From positions 1 to 12,937 of the forward strand of contig JAOZSS010000051.1 in the NCBI GenBank assembly GCA_029939545.1: a stretch of 12,937 nt of DNA. The letters run 5' to 3'. The position numbers were made by a program, and so were the translations under genes. Each line of letters opens with the position of its first letter. The stretch's first letter is position 1. The notes under the pieces were generated by a model that was given only the letters and a program-made list of their open reading frames with translations, ran no database searches and was not told where the DNA came from. Positions 1 to 7,089 of this stretch are shown piece after piece. This DNA comes from Kiritimatiellia bacterium (GTDB taxonomy: Bacteria > Verrucomicrobiota > Kiritimatiellia > UBA8416 > JABMPJ01).

Positions 1-2
1 TC

Positions 3-854
3 CTCGAGGCCGCGCACGTGAAGGACCTCCTCGCCTTCCTGCGCATCATCGAAAACCCACGCGACAATATCGCCTGGTTCCGCGCCCTGCAGCTTCTGGA
101 CGGCATCGGGCCCGCCGCCGCAGGGCGCGCCGTCAAGCATATCGCACAGCATGCCACCGACCCGAAGGCGATCGCCACATTCAAGGCGCCGACTGCGGCC
201 CGCAAGCAGATGGCGGAATTTGCGGAGATGGTCGGAGACCTTATGGGCATGGACCCCAAGAATCCCGGCGGACAGATCGAACGGATCCGCACCTTCTACG
301 ACCCCATTCTCAAAAAGATCCACGAAAACCCGATCGTCCGCTCGCGTGACATCGAGAGCCTTGAGCAGATCGCAAACCAGTCAGGATCGCGCAGCGCGTT
401 CCTGGCCGACATGCAGCTCGATCCGCCCAACTCGACCAGTGACCTGGCCGGTCCGCCCATGATTGACGAGGACCGGCTGGTGCTCTCTACGATCCATTCC
501 GCCAAGGGATGCGAGTGGGATGTGGTCTTTGTGATCCATGCCGCCGACGGGTTCCTGCCTTCGGACATGTCCACGGGCAGTCCCGAGGAGATCGACGAGG
601 AGCGACGACTGACCTACGTGGCCTTGACGCGGGCCAAGGATTTCCTCTATATCACGTGGCCGCTGCGCTACTACCACAAACGGACGCCGTTCTCGGATCG
701 GCACAGCTATGCACAACTCTGCCGATTCTTCACCTCGGAAGTGCTGGAAACGGTCGATGCGGTGAATGCCGACAGGGCAGACTCCGACTACATCGACTAT
801 GAACCACGGAATCCGGTGGACGTGGCGTCGCACCTGCGGTCAAGGTGGGACTGA
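3..854 (+). CDS. UvrD/PcrA-type superfamily 1 DNA helicase, C-terminal part (cut by left edge)
   Basis: This is the C-terminal 283 or so residues of an ATP-dependent 3'-5' DNA helicase of the UvrD/PcrA/Rep group, which unwinds DNA in repair and replication restart in the cytoplasm. The frame is open to base 3 and reads LEAAHVKDLLAFLR before the first possible GTG at 18, so the true start lies outside the window. Counting from that GTG, motif V (LSTIHSAKGCEWDVVFV) is at about residues 156-172 and motif VI (EERRLTYVALTRAK) at about 194-207. The arginine and lysine of motif VI are present. AHVKDLLAFLRIIENPRDN and GIGP near the start match domain 2B of the family. The C-terminus ends shortly after motif VI, without the long basic tail of Bacillus PcrA. 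A small terminator follows. The family is certain; UvrD, PcrA and Rep cannot be told apart from this part. Confidence 0.95.
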   Translation, partial: LEAAHVKDLLAFLRIIENPRDNIAWFRALQLLDGIGPAAAGRAVKHIAQHATDPKAIATFKAPTAARKQMAEFAEMVGDLMGMDPKNPGGQIERIRTFYDPILKKIHENPIVRSRDIESLEQIANQSGSRSAFLADMQLDPPNSTSDLAGPPMIDEDRLVLSTIHSAKGCEWDVVFVIHAADGFLPSDMSTGSPEEIDEERRLTYVALTRAKDFLYITWPLRYYHKRTPFSDRHSYAQLCRFFTSEVLETVDAVNADRADSDYIDYEPRNPVDVASHLRSRWD

Positions 855-885
855 GCGGAAGAAGTGAGCAGTGTTCAGTATGGCC

Positions 886-907
886 TCTGAGCAAAACTCA
901 GGTTTTT
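886..907 (+). terminator. probable intrinsic terminator after the helicase gene
   Basis: The stem TCTGAG (886-891) pairs with CTCAGG (897-902) across a CAAAA loop, including one T-G wobble. TTTTT follows at 903-907. It lies 32 bases past the helicase stop codon. The stem is short, so termination may be only partial. Confidence 0.5.
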
Positions 908-922
908 CGGAGAATCTGAGAC

Positions 923-992
923 GAACATCGAAGGAAGAGAAGAAGTTCCCCATTTCGATGTTGGATGTTCAGTGTTCGATGTTGGATGTTCG
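923..992. repeat. two direct copies of a 17-base unit with an inverted partial copy
   Basis: TTCGATGTTGGATGTTC occurs at 954-970 and again, exactly, at 975-991, a 21-base period with AGTG between. The unit itself repeats GATGTT. Upstream, GAACATCGAA (923-932) is the reverse complement of TTCGATGTTC, and CGAACATC (922-929) can pair with GATGTTCG (985-992). The stretch has no credible reading frame and is AT-richer than its surroundings. It may be part of a dispersed intergenic repeat family, but no other copy is in the window. Confidence 0.6.
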
Positions 993-1030
993 CTTTCATT
1001 TCCAACGAGTTATAGCTGTACTCAGAGACA

Positions 1031-1064
1031 AGTGATCAGTATGTGCATTCCCCAACTGATCACT
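1031..1064. repeat. 10-base inverted repeat just past the 3' end of the small basic gene
   Basis: AGTGATCAGT (1031-1040) and ACTGATCACT (1055-1064) are perfect reverse complements separated by 14 bases. A related GGTCACTGAT follows at 1065-1074 and includes the stop codon of the minus-strand gene ending at 1067. In a minus-strand transcript this would form a hairpin 3 bases after the stop codon. No run of T follows, so it is not a classical terminator. It could stabilise the 3' end or belong to an intergenic repeat family. Confidence 0.5.
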
Positions 1065-1066
1065 GG

Positions 1067-1261
1067 TCACTGATTACCGACCTTCTCAGGCTTCTGGATA
1101 AGCGTGCGAATAGTCTTGCTGTCCATCTTGCGGACGGCTTCCTCATCCAGACCGAGCGCAACCAGGCGCTTGCGCTGCGACGCTTCGCGGCGACGACGCT
1201 CCAGCGGGCTCTTCTTGGGGCGTGTGACCGGCTGTTTGTTAAATTTACGTCCTGTACCCAT
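1067..1261 (-). CDS. small basic protein of unknown function (64 residues)
   Basis: I do not recognise a named family. The ATG at 1261 has a strong ribosome binding site, GGAGGA, five bases upstream. The frame could be extended to 1282, but the ATG there lacks such a site. The N-terminal half (residues 5-34) is rich in Arg and Lys, with KKSPLERRRREASQRKR at about 16-32. The C-terminal half (about 33-60) looks like two short amphipathic helices (LVALGLDEEAVRKM, SKTIRTLIQKP). No membrane segment, signal peptide or cysteine is visible. The basic character suggests binding to RNA, the ribosome or DNA, but this is inference only. A promoter-like sequence lies at 1306-1334, so it is probably transcribed alone. 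Confidence 0.75.
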   Translation of the reverse strand: MGTGRKFNKQPVTRPKKSPLERRRREASQRKRLVALGLDEEAVRKMDSKTIRTLIQKPEKVGNQ

Positions 1262-1305
1262 TTTTGTCCTCCATGCCCACACGGGGCGATCGCAAAAGAA
1301 TTGGG

Positions 1306-1334
1306 AGTATGCGCAAGCTATCAGCCAATATCAA
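1306..1334 (-). promoter_or_regulatory. likely sigma-70-type promoter of the small basic gene
   Basis: Read on the minus strand, TTGATA (1334-1329) is followed after exactly 17 bases by CATACT (1311-1306). These match the -35 consensus at five of six positions and the -10 consensus at four of six. Transcription would start near 1299, giving a leader of about 38 bases before the ATG at 1261. Confidence 0.4.
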
Positions 1335-1390
1335 GCGCTAATATATGCGTCACCACTCGCGGCTTGGCCATCCAAACAACCCCTTGCGCA

Positions 1391-1570
1391 ATGGGATACC
1401 GCGAAGTACAGTTCGGAGGTCAGTCGCCGCTTGATCCGGCACATCTTAAGGATTTTAGGGCTATCGTCGCTCAGCATGCTGACGATATCGCCAGAAAATG
1501 GGTCCATTTCTTTGTGCTTCACAAGCAGGTGACACCCGAGCGCATTACAAGGAGACTGCTATACCCTTGA
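1391..1570 (+). CDS. doubtful short reading frame, possibly the remnant of a larger gene
   Basis: This 59-residue frame fills most of the gap between the small basic gene and rnr. Its composition looks protein-like: after YREVQFGGQSPL comes an apparent amphipathic helix (HLKDFRAIVAQHADDIARKW), then HFFVLHKQVTPERITRRL. From memory, the tail resembles C-termini of small uncharacterised or toxin-antitoxin-associated proteins, but I cannot assign a family. The ATG has no visible ribosome binding site. The frame continues open upstream to 1043 through the antisense of the small basic gene, so the true N-terminus is either absent or frameshifted. It overlaps the 3' end of rnr by 12 bases, tail to tail. 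It may be a decayed gene. Confidence 0.3.
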   Translation: MGYREVQFGGQSPLDPAHLKDFRAIVAQHADDIARKWVHFFVLHKQVTPERITRRLLYP

Positions 1571-3712
1571 ATTCACGGCCTTTGCTTGCGCCAATGCGAA
1601 ATCAAGCTTGCGGCCTTCCATGTCGACATTGGCAATGACCACTTGCAGCCGAGTTTCGACGGCGTAGCGCTTCTTACCGGCCCGCAGGGACTGGTTCGTG
1701 CGGCTGTGCCGCACGAAGCCATTGGACAGCGCCCTGACATGCACCAGTCCCTGCACCTGCAGCGCCGGGATTTCAACAAACAGGCCAAAGTTCATGACAC
1801 TCACCACCACGGCTTCATAGGTCTGAGGGTCGCCTGACTCGAGCTGCCGCTTCAGAAAACGGTATTTCTTGATTTCAACAACAGCCCGCTCGGCTTCGTC
1901 GGCGCGCCGCTCGGTGTCCGAACAACTCGCGGCGACCTTCTCCAGCTCATCCTTGCCATACATCCGCGGCCCCCGCTTGGCATCCGGTTTGGCGCGCTTC
2001 AGCAGCAAGGCTCCAAGCTGACGATGGACAATGAGATCAGGGTAGCGCCGGATGGGAGACGTGAAGTGGCCATAGTACTGCTTCGCCAGGCCGAAATGTT
2101 CCGCCCGCTCAGGGCTGTATTCCGCCCGGTTCATGCTTTTCAGTACCGCCAGTCGAACATAGTCCGACCGCGCATCCCCCTTAACGCTACGAAGGAACTT
2201 GGCCAGGTTACGGCGATTGGTCAGATCGCCCGGTTCAAAGCCAAGTCCCGACAGTTCGGCCGTCAGGTCCTGCATTTTCTCGGCATTGGGCGGTGCGTGA
2301 ATGCGGTAGATCGAGGGAATCGAGCGATCAGCCAATTCGCGCGCCGTCGCCTCGTTGGCGGCCACCATGCACTCCTCCACGAGCTGGTGGGTCTCGTCGT
2401 TTGCCACCATCCGGATTTCTGTTGTGACCCCGTGCTCATCCACCATCACTTCCGGCTCGGGTGCGTCCAACTCCAAGGCGTACTTGGCGAAGCGGCGCTT
2501 GCGAAACTGCTGAGCCATGCGATGGAGCTCGCGCAAGAGGCGCGTGGCCTCCTTGCCTATGCCCGAGACGTTCTCGCCCTGCAGAACAGGCAACACCTCT
2601 TCGTAGGTGAAGCGCCGGCGTGACCGAATCTGCGTCCGCTCGAAGCGGCTCGCCACAACCAGCCCTTTGTCGTTCACCGTCATAAAGACCGAGAAGGCCA
2701 AACGGTCAACGTCAGGACGCAGACTACAGACCCCGTTGGAAAGCTGCTCAGGGAGCATGGGAATAACGCGATCCGGCAGGTAGACGCTGTTTCCCCGCAG
2801 GCGCGCTTCCTTGTCCAGATCCGAGCGCGGCCGGACAAAGTGGCTGACATCCGCAATGTGCACGCCCAGCACACGCTGCCCCTTCGCGTCGCGTTCCATC
2901 GAGAGCGCGTCATCGAAATCCCGTGCCCGTGCCGGATCAATCGTGAGCACAAACAGGTTGCGCCGGTCAGCCCGGCGGCCCGGCCGCTCCAGCAGTCCGC
3001 TGACCGTCTCTGCCTCGGCCAGTGCTTCCGAAGGAAATTCGTCGGGCAACCCGTAGTGACGGATGGCCGCCATGGTGTCTTGTGACGGGGTGTCGGCCGG
3101 TCCCAGCGACTCCGTGATCTCGGCCTCGGGATTGATGTGCGGATCTTTCCATCCGGCAAAACGTATAATCACACGATCGCCGATCTCGGCCCCACCGGCA
3201 TCCGGAACATAGAAATCCTTCTTGTAACGAGGGTCCATCGGCACCACGTAGAAAAAACGGTCGGTCCGCTTCAGTGTCCCCACGATCTCGCGCTGGGCGC
3301 GTGCCAGGATCCGTATGACCCGCCCTACCCTCACACGATCATCTGTGATCCGCTCGGCCAACTCGCGTCCCACGCGCACCACCACCGTATCGCCCGGCAA
3401 GGCCGTGCTCAGCGCGGTACGCGGGACGAAGGCGACACAGCTCCCGCCGGCCCCCTGCACATAGCCGTCCCCCCGCTTGCTCAGATCGAGCCGGCCGGTC
3501 ACAAGGTCGGCCTCGCTGCCCACGGAATAGCGGTTGCCGCGAATGCGGACAATCTCGCCCCCGAGCAGCAGCTCGTTGAGCACCTTTTGGAGCTGCTTCT
3601 TCTGCGCCCCCCGTAGCTTCAGCGCCGCACTGACCTCGTTGATAGAGGGCGGCGTTCGCCGTTGCGCATGCAAATGGTCCAGCACTGATTTCTTTAATGT
3701 TCCTGTCTTCAT
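1559..3712 (-). CDS. rnr: ribonuclease R (RNase II/R family 3'-5' exoribonuclease)
   Basis: This 717-residue cytoplasmic enzyme degrades structured RNA from the 3' end, releasing nucleoside monophosphates, and takes part in rRNA and mRNA quality control. Residues 1-63 form a winged-helix-like segment. OB-fold cold-shock regions follow at about 70-200, then the RNB catalytic domain at about 245-575. The metal-binding aspartates are D259, D265, D267 and D268 in TIDPARARDFDDAL, with the same spacing as D201, D207, D209 and D210 of E. coli RNase II. The signature SPIRRYPDLIVHRQ is at 552-565. An S1 domain occupies about 630-712. E. coli RNase R is longer (813) because of a lysine-rich tail missing here. 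The ATG shares one base with the stop of the upstream gene (TAATG) and has no strong ribosome binding site, so translation is probably coupled. Confidence 0.95.
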   Translation of the reverse strand: MKTGTLKKSVLDHLHAQRRTPPSINEVSAALKLRGAQKKQLQKVLNELLLGGEIVRIRGNRYSVGSEADLVTGRLDLSKRGDGYVQGAGGSCVAFVPRTALSTALPGDTVVVRVGRELAERITDDRVRVGRVIRILARAQREIVGTLKRTDRFFYVVPMDPRYKKDFYVPDAGGAEIGDRVIIRFAGWKDPHINPEAEITESLGPADTPSQDTMAAIRHYGLPDEFPSEALAEAETVSGLLERPGRRADRRNLFVLTIDPARARDFDDALSMERDAKGQRVLGVHIADVSHFVRPRSDLDKEARLRGNSVYLPDRVIPMLPEQLSNGVCSLRPDVDRLAFSVFMTVNDKGLVVASRFERTQIRSRRRFTYEEVLPVLQGENVSGIGKEATRLLRELHRMAQQFRKRRFAKYALELDAPEPEVMVDEHGVTTEIRMVANDETHQLVEECMVAANEATARELADRSIPSIYRIHAPPNAEKMQDLTAELSGLGFEPGDLTNRRNLAKFLRSVKGDARSDYVRLAVLKSMNRAEYSPERAEHFGLAKQYYGHFTSPIRRYPDLIVHRQLGALLLKRAKPDAKRGPRMYGKDELEKVAASCSDTERRADEAERAVVEIKKYRFLKRQLESGDPQTYEAVVVSVMNFGLFVEIPALQVQGLVHVRALSNGFVRHSRTNQSLRAGKKRYAVETRLQVVIANVDMEGRKLDFALAQAKAVNSRV

Positions 3713-4047
3713 TATTCACTTTCTGCCGCAGCACAGACGGCTTGCCATCCGTCATAATTCCACTCAAGTGGAAAGGCGCGGCACTGGTACGGTTTTGCTT
3801 CCTGAATCCGGCATCCGTCTGGCCCAAGCATTGAGCAGCTATGGTCCTCCCGTTCGATAATGCTCAGACCACGACGGTCACGGGTCAGACGCGTGTGGTT
3901 CTCGATAAACTCATCCGTTGAGATATCCAACAGGGCGGCAATACGTTCCGGTTCACCGTTCAGAAGCCGCACTTCACCGGGAATCCGACAGCACCTGCCG
4001 CAGCGGATGCAGTTATGCTCCGGGGTGCTATTCACTGCCCTCATCAT
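3712..4047 (-). CDS. YkgJ-like cysteine cluster protein (putative metal-chelating family)
   Basis: This 111-residue protein belongs to the CxxCxxCC family once called UPF0153, thought to bind iron or zinc; its biochemical role is not established. Residues C13, C16, C19 and C20 form the hallmark cluster in NCIRCGRCCRIPGEV. Further cysteines are at 71, 79, 89 and 105, with the family's CR-FPLEW pattern after C89. The start is uncertain. ATG 4047, ATG 4044 and GTG 4035 are all possible and all overlap the last codons of thrC; an extension to 4122 would be only the shadow of the acidic thrC tail. The gene lies between thrC and rnr with overlaps at both ends, so all three are probably one transcript. 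Nothing in its sequence ties it to threonine synthesis. Confidence 0.88.
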   Translation of the reverse strand: MMRAVNSTPEHNCIRCGRCCRIPGEVRLLNGEPERIAALLDISTDEFIENHTRLTRDRRGLSIIEREDHSCSMLGPDGCRIQEAKPYQCRAFPLEWNYDGWQAVCAAAESE

Positions 4048-5524
4048 TCTGCTCAGGCGCGACACCCTGGGGCTCACCCTCTGAGAGCTCACTCTCGTCC
4101 GTCGCCACTGTCTCAGGCTCATCGTCTACAGCATCAGGCTTCTTCCCTATCCGCGATACCATATAGGCGCGAATGGTGTCCGCCTCCGCCGCCACGACAT
4201 CCGAGCGTGTTGGAATATCCGCCAGCGCCTCGATCACCTCGTGATGCGCGAGGTCATTCCCTGTGGCCTGCTCGATCGCGGCAGGAAACTTGGCCGGGTG
4301 GGCGGTGGCCAGGCAAATCATAGGCTCGGACTCATCCATGAACCTGCGTCCCACGCTCACCCCGACCGCTGAATGCGGGTCCAACAGGTAGTCATGCTCC
4401 TCGTGGAACTCACGAATCGTCTGCAGCGTCGCCTCGGTATCGCCCACGCCGGCGACGATCAGGCCGTCAATTGATTCCCCGTCACTGAACGGCAGCGCCA
4501 GTCGGCCGGTCGTGGCAAAAGTCTTCATCAGAATACGCACCGTCTCGGGCGATTCGCCGAGGCGGTAGTAGAGATAGCGCTCGAAGTTGCTGGCCACCTG
4601 GATGTCCATCGACGGGCTCAACGTCGCGTGGACCTCGCCCAAGCTGTAGTCGCCTTCACAGAAACAGCGGGCCAGTATGTTGTTCTCGTTCGTAGCGAGG
4701 ATCAGCCGCCCTATCGGCAGCCCCATCCGGGCCGCGATGGTGCCGGCGAAGATATCGCCGAAATTACCCGTGGGAACGGCAAAGCGGACGCGCTCGGCGC
4801 CCGTACGCTCCATCACGCGGAATGCGCCGTAGAAGTAGTAGACCACCTGTGCCAAGACGCGAGCCCAGTTGATCGAGTTGACCGAACCCAGCTCATACGT
4901 GTCCTTGAAATCCAAGTCGGCAAAAAGGGTCTTCATAATCTCCTGGCAGTCGTCGAACGTACCCTCCACGGCAAGGTTGTGCACGTTGTCGTCCGTAACA
5001 GAGGTCATCTGGTGTTCCTGGATCGGGCTCACCCGGCCCTTGGGATGCATCACGAAAATCCGGATCCGGTCACGCCCACGTACCCCATAAATCGCCGCGC
5101 TGCCGGTATCACCGCTGGTCGCGGCAAGAATGTTGAGATCCTGCTCACGATCCTTTAGAATATGCTCGAACAGGTTGCCGAGAAACTGCAGGGCCACATC
5201 CTTGAACGCCAGCGTCGGCCCGTGCCACAGTTCCAGTACATGCACGTTGCCGACCTGAACAACCGGGGTGACCTCGGTTGAACGGAAGCCGGCATAGCTG
5301 GTTTGAACGAGCTGTTTCAGATCCTTGTCCGGAAGGTCCACAAACAGACGCATGAGCTCGAAAGCCAGGTCCGGATAGTCAAGGGCCGCCCAGGCGGCCA
5401 GGCGGTCCGACACGTCCGGAATGCACTCCGGCAAGAGAAGTCCGCCGTCCCGGGCGAGCCCCATCATTACCGCATCACTGAACCCGACTGGCTCGATACC
5501 ACCACGCGTACTGATATACTGCAT
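4028..5524 (-). CDS. thrC: threonine synthase
   Basis: This 498-residue pyridoxal-phosphate enzyme converts O-phospho-L-homoserine to L-threonine and phosphate, the last step of the pathway. The N-terminus (QYISTRGGIEPVGFSDAVMMGLARDGGL) is typical of the long bacterial and fungal class. The PLP lysine is K108 in GPTLAFKDVALQFLG. ATSGDTGSAAI is at about 135-145, and the cofactor-phosphate loop PTGNFGDIFAG lies in the middle. I chose the second ATG (5524) because GAGG lies 7 bases upstream of it, while the first ATG (5530) directly abuts that site. The last 32 residues are an unusual acidic tail (13 Asp or Glu) beyond the normal fold, and its end overlaps the next gene. The first gene of the thrC - ykgJ-like - rnr cluster. 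Confidence 0.96.
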   Translation of the reverse strand: MQYISTRGGIEPVGFSDAVMMGLARDGGLLLPECIPDVSDRLAAWAALDYPDLAFELMRLFVDLPDKDLKQLVQTSYAGFRSTEVTPVVQVGNVHVLELWHGPTLAFKDVALQFLGNLFEHILKDREQDLNILAATSGDTGSAAIYGVRGRDRIRIFVMHPKGRVSPIQEHQMTSVTDDNVHNLAVEGTFDDCQEIMKTLFADLDFKDTYELGSVNSINWARVLAQVVYYFYGAFRVMERTGAERVRFAVPTGNFGDIFAGTIAARMGLPIGRLILATNENNILARCFCEGDYSLGEVHATLSPSMDIQVASNFERYLYYRLGESPETVRILMKTFATTGRLALPFSDGESIDGLIVAGVGDTEATLQTIREFHEEHDYLLDPHSAVGVSVGRRFMDESEPMICLATAHPAKFPAAIEQATGNDLAHHEVIEALADIPTRSDVVAAEADTIRAYMVSRIGKKPDAVDDEPETVATDESELSEGEPQGVAPEQNDEGSE

Positions 5525-5588
5525 ACTCATTCCTCAATGATTACAGAACGGGGCCTAAAACAAAAGCCGGAATAGAGTGGTTAACCTA

Positions 5589-5611
5589 CGGCCCGCGCGG
5601 AGCGCGGGCCG
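5589..5611 (-). terminator. strong GC hairpin after the EamA transporter gene, possible terminator
   Basis: CGGCCCGCGC (5589-5598) and GCGCGGGCCG (5602-5611) form a perfect 10-base stem with a 3-base loop. It begins 6 bases past the stop codon of the EamA gene on the minus strand. No T run follows, so factor-independent termination is unproven. It may instead separate or protect the upstream message from thrC, which starts 65 bases further on. Confidence 0.4.
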
Positions 5612-5616
5612 CAACA

Positions 5617-6489
5617 CTACCGCTGCCTCTCACACATCCACACGGCGCCCAGCATGACTCCGCCGCCGACCAACAGGCGTATCAGGTCGGCCTGTTCCTT
5701 AAACAGCACAATGGAGGCAAAGACAGCCAGCGGGATTTTGATGTTATTCATCACGGCCAGCGTCCCGTGGTTGACAAGGCGGGTGCCACGGTTCCACAGG
5801 AAGAAGCCGATCCCCGATGGAACCAGACCCAGGTAGAGCAAGACCCACACCTGTGTCCTGCTGAAACTCCAGGCGTGCCACCCTCCGCCCGCGGTACAGA
5901 CGGCAGCCGCGAGCAGGAGGCCACCGGCAAACAGAACTGCAAACACGTCTTTGTCGCGCAGCCGCGCGTGGCCTTTCTGCATCACGTGACGGTACGCAAC
6001 TTGTCCGAACGCAAAGGCCACATTCGCCATCTGCAGCAAGACGATCCCGCGCAGCGCGACCGCGCGGTCCGGCAGGCAAAAGACAATCGCCGCCGCCCCT
6101 AGTACGGCGACGAGAGCGGCCACAAAGACGCGCTGCTGCCATTCCCGTCGGCCGATAAGATGGAGCACAGCCACGTAGAGCGGCGTTAAGATCGTGAACA
6201 GCGCCACCTCGTGTCCCTGGAGGTACTGATAGGCCTGTATGTAGGCCACATACATCACGCCATATTGAACAGCCCCGATCGCCAGAAGCTTGAGAATCAA
6301 CACGCCACCCACCCCGCGCAGCCTCAGCAAGGGAAGGAAGAGCAGGAAGGAAAGGGTCAGGCGGATCCATGCCACCATGAATGGATTCAGGTCGGTCAGG
6401 CAGGTCCCGATCAGCCCGAACGAGAACGCCCAGAGCAGGGAGGCACCCAGCAGCGACGATATCCCGCTAGTAAAGGATCTCGAACGCAT
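5617..6489 (-). CDS. EamA/DMT-family membrane transporter
   Basis: This 290-residue inner-membrane protein belongs to the drug/metabolite transporter superfamily, whose members export or exchange small metabolites; its substrate cannot be read from the sequence. About ten hydrophobic segments form two EamA repeats of roughly 10-135 and 155-287, starting with SSLLGASLLWAFSFG. The second repeat ends with the typical pattern NIKIPLAVFASIVLFKEQ. I chose ATG 6489 because AGAGG precedes it by 9 bases; a GTG at 6522 in the same frame is less likely and would add 11 residues. The start lies inside the 3' end of the acylphosphatase gene (23-base overlap), so the two are probably co-transcribed. Its 3' side carries a strong GC hairpin. 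Confidence 0.9.
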   Translation of the reverse strand: MRSRSFTSGISSLLGASLLWAFSFGLIGTCLTDLNPFMVAWIRLTLSFLLFLPLLRLRGVGGVLILKLLAIGAVQYGVMYVAYIQAYQYLQGHEVALFTILTPLYVAVLHLIGRREWQQRVFVAALVAVLGAAAIVFCLPDRAVALRGIVLLQMANVAFAFGQVAYRHVMQKGHARLRDKDVFAVLFAGGLLLAAAVCTAGGGWHAWSFSRTQVWVLLYLGLVPSGIGFFLWNRGTRLVNHGTLAVMNNIKIPLAVFASIVLFKEQADLIRLLVGGGVMLGAVWMCERQR

Positions 6490-6745
6490 CGTGCCGCGCC
6501 TCTCGTTCACAGCAAACCTCACTCAGCTTCGTGACCCTGGCCGAAGGCGGGCCCTTCTTGAGCCAGTCACGCAGAGCATCAAGCTGTGCTTCCGAGCCCT
6601 CCGCCGTGACCTCCACGGTGCCGTCCGCCAGGTTCCGCACCCAACCGGTCAGCCCCAGTCGCACCGCCTCATCGCGACAGGCCCAGCGAAAACAGACGCC
6701 CTGTACCCGACCAGACAGAAAGAAATGTCCGCAGCGTGTATTCAG
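6467..6745 (-). CDS. acylphosphatase with apparent non-ATG start
   Basis: Acylphosphatase hydrolyses the carboxyl-phosphate bond of acyl phosphates and is a small cytoplasmic enzyme of about 90 residues. The frame reads FFLSGRVQGVCFRWACRDEA, then LGLTGWVRNLADGTVEV, the complete family signature. If the CTG at 6745 is residue 1, the protein has 92 residues, and the catalytic arginine and asparagine fall at R20 and N38, the usual family positions. No ATG, GTG or TTG is in frame between the upstream stop (6772) and the signature. The first GTG (6664) would remove the whole active-site loop. GAGGG at 6760-6756 lies 10 bases before the CTG; an ACG at 6751 is another option. Cysteine replaces the usual glycine in GVGFR. 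The gene overlaps the EamA gene by 23 bases. Confidence 0.85.
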   Translation of the reverse strand: MNTRCGHFFLSGRVQGVCFRWACRDEAVRLGLTGWVRNLADGTVEVTAEGSEAQLDALRDWLKKGPPSARVTKLSEVCCEREARHDAFEILY

Positions 6746-6789
6746 ATCCGTGTATCCCTCATTGACTCGTTATCTATCCGCTGTCAGAG

Positions 6790-6818
6790 TGTTCCGCGTT
6801 CAAGAACCAAAATATAAT
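6790..6818 (+). promoter_or_regulatory. possible promoter of the NifU-like gene
   Basis: A perfect TATAAT is at 6813-6818. The hexamer 17 bases upstream (TGTTCC, 6790-6795) is a poor -35 match. Transcription would start near 6825, giving a leader of only 10-14 bases that contains the ribosome binding site. The region lies between divergent acylphosphatase and NifU-like genes. Confidence 0.45.
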
Positions 6819-6838
6819 CGTACCACGCGGAGAGAATG

Positions 6839-7060
6839 ATGGAAGAGAAGATTAAGGCAAAACTGGAAGAGATTCGTCCCATGCTACAGGCCGATGGCGG
6901 CGACATGGAGGTCGTGACCATTGAAGGCACCGATGTCACCCTGCGCCTGACGGGTGCCTGCGGCGGTTGCCCTCACGCCACCATGACCATCAAACAGGGC
7001 ATTCAGCGCGTTCTGCGTGAGCAGGTTGATGAGGCCATTGTGGTTGAGCAGGCGGTGTAG
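6839..7060 (+). CDS. NifU C-terminal-domain protein (iron-sulfur cluster scaffold or carrier)
   Basis: This 73-residue protein is a stand-alone NifU C-terminal domain of the Nfu type. The family holds and passes on Fe-S clusters to apo-proteins, usually through a CxxC shared between two subunits. Here the pair is C41 and C44 in TGACGGCPHATMTIKQGI. IRPMLQADGGDMEVV near the start is the family's other conserved block. Two adjacent ATGs are possible; GGAG (6829-6832) is 6 bases before the second (6839) and only 3 before the first (6836), so I prefer the second. No isc, suf or nif gene is adjacent. It has its own likely promoter and is followed by a large inverted repeat. Confidence 0.93.
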   Translation: MEEKIKAKLEEIRPMLQADGGDMEVVTIEGTDVTLRLTGACGGCPHATMTIKQGIQRVLREQVDEAIVVEQAV

Positions 7061-7089
7061 GCACACGGTTACAGACTGCCGGGAGCGGA

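Noticed and set aside
381..833. 150-residue frame antisense to the helicase
   Set aside because: It is a shadow of a clearly recognised conserved gene; such frames are common in GC-rich DNA.
855..1066. Short repeats considered as a CRISPR array or attachment site
   Set aside because: There are only two copies with a 4-base gap and no spacers, cas genes, integrase or duplicated tRNA end.
1331..1522. 63-residue minus-strand frame downstream of rnr
   Set aside because: It has no ribosome binding site, its second half looks random, and it ends at the promoter of the small basic gene.
1104..1532. 142-residue + strand frame
   Set aside because: Composition is non-protein-like (Arg/Ser-rich), and it crosses the antisense of the small basic gene.
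2024..2623. 199-residue + strand frame opposite rnr
   Set aside because: It lies wholly within the antisense of the RNase R catalytic domain and has no expression signal or recognisable motif.
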